Source: Atherinomorus stipes (Eukaryota; Chordata; Actinopteri; Atheriniformes; Atherinidae). From it: a DNA stretch of 64,000 bases. Within the stretch, counting starts at the first letter, position 1, and each line of letters opens with the position of its first letter. The stretch lies in assembly GCA_023101725.1 (NCBI GenBank), contig JALJCO010013744.1, positions 620,001 through 684,000 on the forward strand. The letters are read 5' to 3'. Shown here piece after piece: positions 51,801 to 60,800 of the stretch. The notes under the pieces were generated by a model, which worked only from the letters and a program-made list of their open reading frames with translations, searched no databases and was not told the origin of the DNA. A program made the translations under genes and the position numbers.

Positions 51801-54800
51801 AGTGACAGCACCTGCAAACACTGAATGAGGATTTAGTCCAGAGATGTGATTACTTCTGCCCAATGCGGCATACTATTCATAGGGGAATCATGGCTTTGAT
51901 TTTAGAAAATAATGTATTTGGCATTCCTGTTTTCAAAGGCAGTGAAGTTAACTGCTTACCTATTCACAACACTATTTCACTCAGCAAGTCTTAAATCCTT
52001 TCACATATGAATTCTTTCTTCCTCTGGCAAGGGCTTGGTAGCAATTTTAAGGAACAAGATTTGCTCTCCCATGTGTGCAACCAGGATTCAACGGGACATT
52101 TCAGTGTAATTCAACTGTACAACCTCTTCTAATGTGTCACATTTTGCATCAATGCATCTGTTCAAGACTGTAGTGTATCTTGCTGTCAGTGCTTCCCAAC
52201 CTTGTCAGAGGAAGCACAAGTGTGAAACTCTTACATGAAACAGCAGTAAATTGGTAAGTGTAGTTGAGTGATTACCTTAGCTGTTCCAGGTTGTAGGCTT
52301 AAGAACAAAAGCAGGCATCTCCAGCTCAGAATAGCACAATGAATAAAAGTAAAGGAAATTCAAGGAAGAGAAAAGAAAAAAGCAAATGAGAACAGTGACT
52401 ACAAACACTTAATTAATTAAATAGCTAAACAAAGACCAAATCAAAAACAAGGCAAAGACTATACAGGAACTATTAAAGCAAAAACAAAAAAAAAGCAATA
52501 ATGATTTTTTTTTAAGGCAAATGCAGTGTGGGCAATTTTCTTTTCTTTTTTTTCTCTTTTTTTGATGAAATATTTTAGTTTTTCTTAATGTCATATTTCC
52601 TCTTTCCTCACCTCCTATTTATATTTTTGGATTTATTTTTAAATTTTGATTTCTAATCTTCTAATCTTAAGACTAGATGCAGCTCGTTTCCATTAGGGAT
52701 GGGCAATATGGACTAAAATATATATTATGATCATTTCTAGTTTTTATCGCAGTGACAATCAGTGACGATTAAAAAAAAAGAATCAGCCTTATAATTTTTA
52801 TTATACTACATTCTATCTTCAGAGCCCTAAAATAATACTAGAAGCCACTAAACTACTTCAATTAAGTTCAAGTAGTGCACCTGTAATGCTAAACTGATGC
52901 CAAGCAAACAAGTCTGAAATATGAGAACAAATTTGACATTTATTAAAACAGTGAAAACAGCAAAAATAACTATTTATAAATGACTATAAGATAGAACCTG
53001 ATAAACTGAATTTATCGTTTTTATCGTGAGACGACAAATTGTTACCATGTGGAATTTCTTTGCCGATATATCGCACATGATAACATATTGCCCATCCCAA
53101 GTTTCCACAATGAATGAAATAAAGAAAATAAGCAAACTGGATAAATAATCTTAAAAAGTTACTGAGCTACATTAAATGCGACGATGCATTAAATTAGAAA
53201 TGCACTGATCCGATACCTGGATCGTTTATCGGCTCTGATATTGACTAATCAGCTGATTCAGATATCAGCTTTCTGATCCAGTCATTTTTTTTATTAACAT
53301 CATACATAGCAACAGAGTTACAGCGATCTAGTCACTTCATTTCCATGTTTGCAATGCTGGTTACGTCATCACGCAGAGCAGAGCTGTGTTATTTATTTAT
53401 TTTTGCTGCTAACCTACATATTATTTGTTAATAAATTATATTCAGTACATTTACAATTGTCTTCAAAATTATTCATAATTAAATTTAAAGAAAAGGCTAA
53501 ATTTACAATAGTAATTCAAATAACAAAAAAACTAAAAAAAAAATAATAATAAATAAAAATTTACAAAATTATAATTTAGTAAAATGAAATATTGCTTTGG
53601 AATTTTGGCTCGAAATAATAATAATTAAAAAACAAACAAAACTGTCCCAGACACATACAGTAAGAGCACCTTTTCCATGAACAGTGTACCAAAATACCCG
53701 TCAACAGGTTCAGAAGTCTTTTTGAACATTACAGAAAACACCTGATTGCAGTGATTGCCTCAAAGTGTCGCTCAACAAACTTTTAGCTTCTGAGCTCAAT
53801 CATGCTTGTTTACTTGTTTTATTTTTGTGTTTTTAATATTTCTTTCAAACCAAAACTCAAAATCTATATCATGATTTTCATAGAATTTTCATTTATTACT
53901 TTTGTCAATTTCATCTTATTTCACTCACAGCTGATTTTTTTTTCAGAGTATGAATAATTTTGAGGGACGACTGTATGTCTCTGTTAATTTGTTACCTTTT
54001 TTGACAATGCTAAATGGTTATGTCAAGCCTGATGCCTTCACTCATATGACAAATAAATGTTTCATTCATTTAACAACAGTATTGGATCAGTATCGGTATC
54101 GGCAAATACGCTCAGCTCAAGCGTCTGTATGGTATGGTATTGGACTGGATCAGAAAAAACTAAATTGATGCATGTCTATATTAAATCATGGAAGGATCAT
54201 GTCTTGTTTTTCCTCATTGAGAAAATAGTAATTACGATTAACTTTATGCACTAACAATTTTAGCACTAAATTGATAAGCAATGTAATGTGCCTTTTGATT
54301 GTCATGATAACAGAATTAGACCGGTTACCATCGTCGCAGGCAGGATGACTTAACTGATTGTCTCTCTTGTCCTCTAGTTCCTCCATATATTCATGAGAAA
54401 GAAGTGGCAAATCCTTCCAGCCCTTACCCCAGTGGCAGCAGCCAGACGCTAACATGTACCACCTATGGTCTCCCTGCTCCAAACATCACCTGGCAGTGGA
54501 GGGCCTGGGGCCCCTGCGTCCTCAACAGCACCCAAAGCCGACTGTAAGACACTTGTTTCATCATGATATTTTTGGGGGAAAAAAAAGGAAATGTGGGAAC
54601 GAATTAGGACATAAAGAAAAAAGATGAAAGACGCAACGCATCAAAATTTTGAGACAGCAGAGTAAAAAGAACGGGTTTGGTACAAAATCACCAAAAGTTC
54701 TGAGCGAAGGAGAGAGGAAGAGATTATAGAAAAGAGGTGGGAAGGAAAGAAAAGTGCAGACATAAAGAAAAGAGCAGGAGACAAGTCGAACCAGCTTTCT

Positions 54801-57800
54801 CCCCCTGGCTGAATAATGTGAGTGTGACTCCTCATCAGCTTTGGTTCATATCTTTCACAGCTGTGTCACTTACTCACATAAATAAGCAAACATAGTGGAC
54901 ACGAGCAAAACACAAAGTCATTACCACGCCAGAAATGGACATAAACTACTGAGGTGTGTTTGCGCCCATCAGGGTGCTACATATCAAACACACAGACCAC
55001 GAAATACATAAATAAACACTGAAACAAACGCTTATTACGAAGCATTGCCCTGGGCATTTTATCATTTCTCGCTACTGAAAGACATAACATGATATAACGG
55101 ATTCTCTGGACAACTCTATTCGCTTTCTTTCTATTTCTGTAAGCGGCAGTGTTGTGTCTGCTTTTGCTGAATATCCTAATAGTCGCCCACCTCCACCATC
55201 TCCCCCCTAGGCTTAATTTTTGAAGTTATTGTTTCTCTGACCTTTCCAGGTTTGCCTGCCACATGAGCACAGACACAAGACGCCTGCCCTGCTCTTAGAG
55301 ACATTTTACTGTGAAACACACAGCAGTGGCAGGCTGGGCTGAACTTAAGCTCAAGCTGCCCAGTTCATGCTCTCTCATGCACGATGCACTCAATATGACA
55401 TTTCATGGACACTGACTGATACCTAGTTGGTTTGACCTTTTCTAGTTTATCAGAATTCAATTTTCTTTTTTATTCTGATGGTCAAATATCCAGGATTTGC
55501 TCTGGGTCCTTGGAGGCTGTAAGGTGCAGTTACACTACCTGGACTTGTGTAATATTAGTCTTTTGCTTTGGTGATTTAAGTTTTCTGACAGGAACAATGG
55601 GATTTTTTTTTGTTATAAAGACACAAATCTGCTCACACAGACATGTTCCAAGTGATTTTCACCCCTTTAGTGAAAAACAGCAGTAAATCATAAGAAGTAG
55701 GCAGCAAGAACTTGTTGTTTTACTAAAGATAAAAATAAAGCAATTCTTTAACATTTAGTTGCTAAGCAGGATAAAAAAAAATCCCTACTGTACTGATATT
55801 TGTATGCAGATTAAGGAACTATAGTTAGACACTTCAAAGTGAGTAAATGCATGGCCTCATATGAGATCACGGGCATTACAGCCCAGTACCCAGAGCTCAA
55901 ATAGTGCAGGTTTTGTTTGTTTTTTTGTTTTTTCCAAGGAGCTAAATGTTATTTCAGCTCAGGGTCTGTTGCAGGCTGAAGTCTAAGACTGATGATGCGG
56001 TCGGTATGGATGATAAAGTTATGTAATCCTTTCCAGCAGTGCTCACAGAAGTCTCAGCACTACCATGCTGAGCGTACACGGCCAGTAAAACAAGGAAGTC
56101 AATTTCAGCTGTTTTATCGTCAAAATATGCCCACGTTACACCTTTATATGATTTGGAGTGCTTTTGTTTTTATCTTGGACCATGTCCATTATAAAATAAT
56201 CAGATTTACTTTTAATCTCTTCTTAAACTCTTCTAATTTAACTGTTCTTTTTTTTTTTTTGTTTACACCTGAGATCTTTCTCCTCATTCAGTTATTATTA
56301 TTATTATATTATTATTATTATTTTCAGGAAGGTGCTAAAAATGAGTCTAAAGACTTTCAATGTTTCTGTGGTATTACGGTATAAATTTTTCTTTATTTTA
56401 TTTGCTATTATAAATATTTTACCTGAGATTACCTGGAAGAAAAAAGGTGGAAATAAAACTTTGGGCCCACAATCAGAAATAGTCAGAGCTGCACATTCAG
56501 CCTCAAAGGTTCAGGGAAGTCTCAAGAGTACAACCTCCATACCTAAGTTGTTTTGGTGATGCAAGTGTCTGTGCTGATACAGTATTCTGTTTGGTTCCTG
56601 CCTGCAATAGATGCAGAAATGACAAAGGGTCCCCATAAATGCTCCTGCTTCCTTTAAAAGTTCAGATGCCGCTTTTAAGAAGCCTAAACTCTGCAAGCGT
56701 ACAAATTAGATGCATTTAATGTTCTGCTAGATACTAAGTCTTAAAACAGGACGAGATTTTGTGAGCACTGCAAAGACTTTGATGCTTTTAAGACTAGCGC
56801 CTTTTATAAGCCTTGACCTGCAGTCTTCTTCTTCTGCTGCTCTTGGTGAAAGTTTATCACCTCAGAATTTAGAGCAATGTCCATCCATCTTTTCTTGGTG
56901 GCTGGACATCTCAGTTTAAGCACTCTGCTCTATCCAAAAATAAATAAATAAATAAGATGAACACTTCTGTCCGGATTGCACATCCACCTTTCTGACAATA
57001 TTACCCAGATACACATAGGTAATAATAAGCTAGCAATATTCCGTCTATGGTACCATAACCATTAGCTAAATGCAAAGCAAAATAATTAAATAATAGTGAG
57101 CAAGTGATCTTAACCTGAACCTCTCATTAAAACTTGATGATTTTTAAATATGTTAAGTTTCATGTATTTCATGTAGATGCTAAATTAGCAGCTAGAAGCC
57201 TGCAGCATTGTTTTCATGGCAGTTTGGTGCCGTGTTTATACTCCTAGTATATTTTTCATCTTAGGTTTATTTTATATTTGTGGGTGAAAAAAAGTACCAA
57301 CATCAGGGCTGAGATAGAGGCTTATGAGCTCACAAGTATAATGCTAACATTAATGCTGAGTAGTAACGATGTACAGCTAAACATTTTTTATTTAGCTTGC
57401 TAGCAGGCTAACATTTTATCTTACTTGATAGTGGCAAGGTTGACAGTAGAAAGGTTTAAGGATAATTTTCTTCTTTTTTCAACCTGGACCTTATTTCTAG
57501 GAGTATATATGTGTATATTTACTCACTGGTAAAGTTTCTTCATCATTTTGAGTCCTTCGGAAGATATGACGTTGAGTCGCTCTTTGGCGTAATAATGGCG
57601 GAGACGGGGCAGTCACTATAGAAGGCATTATCTGCAGCAAAACTCCTTGATTTTCACCAATACTTTAAGTAGAATAAACGAACGAACGAACTATTGTGCT
57701 GTGAGTTCAGATTTAGCTTTCCGTTAGTTATCAGGGTGTTTTACACACTTTTCGGGGCCACGCGCTTGATGAGCGCTTCCGTAGCACAGCTAAGAGGAGC

Positions 57801-60800
57801 AGCTCTGTACCCAGACAACAACAAAAACACAATTTGCTAAACTCTTTGTTCATTCTACTTAAAGCATTGATGAAATCAAGCAGCTTTTGTTGCAGATAAT
57901 GTCTTATATAGTGGCTGCCCTGTCTCTGCCATTTTTACAAGATGTACACTGAAGAGCGACTCAAGACCGGTGAAGACAGGTGAGTAAATGCACATATGAT
58001 CTCCTAGAAATAAGGTCCAGGTTGAAAAAAAAAGAAAGTGATCCTTTAAGAGCACTTTCTCAAACTTGAAGTATTCAAAATACATCTTTTGTATTATCAT
58101 TCTATTCATCAAATACAGTATTATGTAAAGATAAAGTGAAACTGACCCCTCATTACCTTCAGCTAATGTAGCTTAGTTGCCTGAGGGGGAAGAAGGCTAA
58201 ATGAATTTTCATTTCATGTTTCATTAGCTCTGCTAAGATGTTCACACTGTGGTTTTTCATAACATAAATGGGCTGTTCCATTAGTTGCAAGGTTACTTGA
58301 TATTTTTGCCTTGGTTTGGGAATCCAAGCTGATCTGAAATAAAATTTATTGTTTAAAAAAGGGGACAAAAAGGTCTGCTAAAACCCCCATATATGGTTTG
58401 ATGTGTTTTTGAATTCTTGCCCACTGTCTGCTCTCTGCTGTACATATCAATGAGGGGAGATGTCATGAATGTGTCGGTGCTTCTCTCCAGGGTCCAACGA
58501 GACAGGAAGGGCCGGAGTGACAGGATCGCAGACTGCCAGAACTGGCAGGGCATTAACTCAGAAAATGCAATGAATGAAATTGAATCTATCGAAACGTCTG
58601 TTGAAGTGGTGGATAAACGACAAAAGGTTAAATAACACTCTTCTTTTCCTTTTCCTTTGGTCTTGCTATAAGTAGTATGCATTTAATATAATGTCATAAT
58701 GTGGTTATGTAAATGATACATTATGATCAGAACATAACCCACAAGAAAAAAGGCATTTATGTAAGTGGACTTATCCCTGAACTGCAATGTTTTTTATGTA
58801 AGTGTCCCAAATTCTGAGCTCCATAACAGAATTTGTCAATCAGGAGCCATTTCCACTGTAGAAATATTTAGAACAGTCTTCCTCTGCAGACTTCCTGTAA
58901 GAACTGGTTATAAACACATCCAGTCACACACACACAAGGATCTTATGCCATGCATACGCCTGTGCATTTATAAACCTCTACCAAAAGAGGAAATCATCAC
59001 AATCACGCTCTTGCACATGCAAATGTCTAATTTTTTTCAGTTACACCTGAGTGGCTTCACTTCCTGTTGACATGTCAGCACTAAATCTGGTTTGAGTCAG
59101 CTCACAAAGAATTACATGACAGCAGACTGCACTTCCTTTGAAAATATGCACACTTCCTCGCCATGAATTTAACCCTCATCCACTTTTCACACCTAACAGA
59201 TAGTGAGCAGGCTTCAAATTCGCAATGCCAGTGTTTCTGTCATGTACAAGTGCTCTGCCGAGAACAAAGTGGGAAAAGATGAGCGGCTTATCTACTTCTA
59301 TGTAACCAGTAAGTACGTTGGGGTACATTTGACACACAAAACATAATACGAAAATAACACAAAACAACTTAATTTATAATCCGCAAAAGTTTAAATATTA
59401 TCTTGCTGATAAGTACAATTCCAAAAATGTGATGGTTTATGGGAATGAAAATAAGCTTTGCTATAATCTTGCTTATTTACATTTGATGTTTAATGATATT
59501 CATTATCCCTTTTTTTATTCAAGAGATTCAGTTCAAGAAATTCAAGGTGTTCATTGCTAATTCAAGACATGTTAAACATGAGATGAAATGAAATGCATTT
59601 CTCTGGTCCCAGGAATCAATAAAAAGTATAAAAGTACAATATGATAAAGTATAAAATATACAAATATATTAAATATAAGCTATGAATAAAGTAGTAAAAA
59701 ATAGAACCCTCACAGAATAAAATGTAAATACTACCAAGGGTGCATCAAGACATCAGTCTATATCGATACATCAATAAAGATTGATGCATTGATCCAAAAT
59801 CAATCCAAAATCCCCAAGTCGGCCAAAAATCAATATCAAACCAACTTTTATTTTGAAAATGGCTTTATTTTGAAGTTCCTCTGACACGTTTTCCACCTGA
59901 GTGGGGATTCTCATGTTGATATATACATACAATAACCTTGTTCATTATTATTGTTTTGTGTTGTTTTTTATCGATCGGTGGATCCTAAATCAAACGTATC
60001 GTGACTGAATTTGATATATTAAAAAATAAAATAAAATTGCTATTCACTGTATTGATATAATATTGCATCATGATCAAACCAGTGATTTACACCCCTAATA
60101 AATACTAGTACATATTTTATATCTATATAATTTATATTTTGTATTTAGACACATTTTTTTAAAATAATAAAATATGGTTAAGCTGAAATTCACGCCTTGC
60201 TGTCCCTTTCTCACACTTACAGCCATCCCTGAGGGCTTCAGTGTGGATGTTCATCCCACTGAGAACCCCTTGGAACAGGAGAAAGTGTCCCTCTGCTGCA
60301 GCGCAGACAACTACACCTATGAGCAGCTGCAATGGTACCGCCTTGACCCCCAGGCCCTCCAGGACCAGCAGGGGAAACCCCAGGAGCTGGACTGCAGGAG
60401 TGTGCATCTCTTCGCTAAACCACTTGAAGGCGTACCCACCTTTCAGGAGTACTCCAACAGCTGGGTGTTGGACTACACTATTGAGTCCATACGACTGCAG
60501 GACGAGGGACATTACGTGTGCAAGACTCAGAGCAGACGCAACGGGGAGAAGCAGTGCCTGTTCAGATACATCTCTGTCAAAGGTGAATAAAAACACAGAG
60601 ATGAAAGCCCTAGACATGAAGATGCCTACAACACCAAAACACAGAAAATAGTCACTCTAACCACAGCTAATTATAGAGCAAAGCTCAAGCCTCGGCAGTG
60701 GAAACACACATGGGTCACAGCGGTGGAGCCGGCGCTGAGATGCTGGAGGCTTCAATTACACACGCTCACAAAGAGATGCCCACGCAGCCCAAAATCCACA

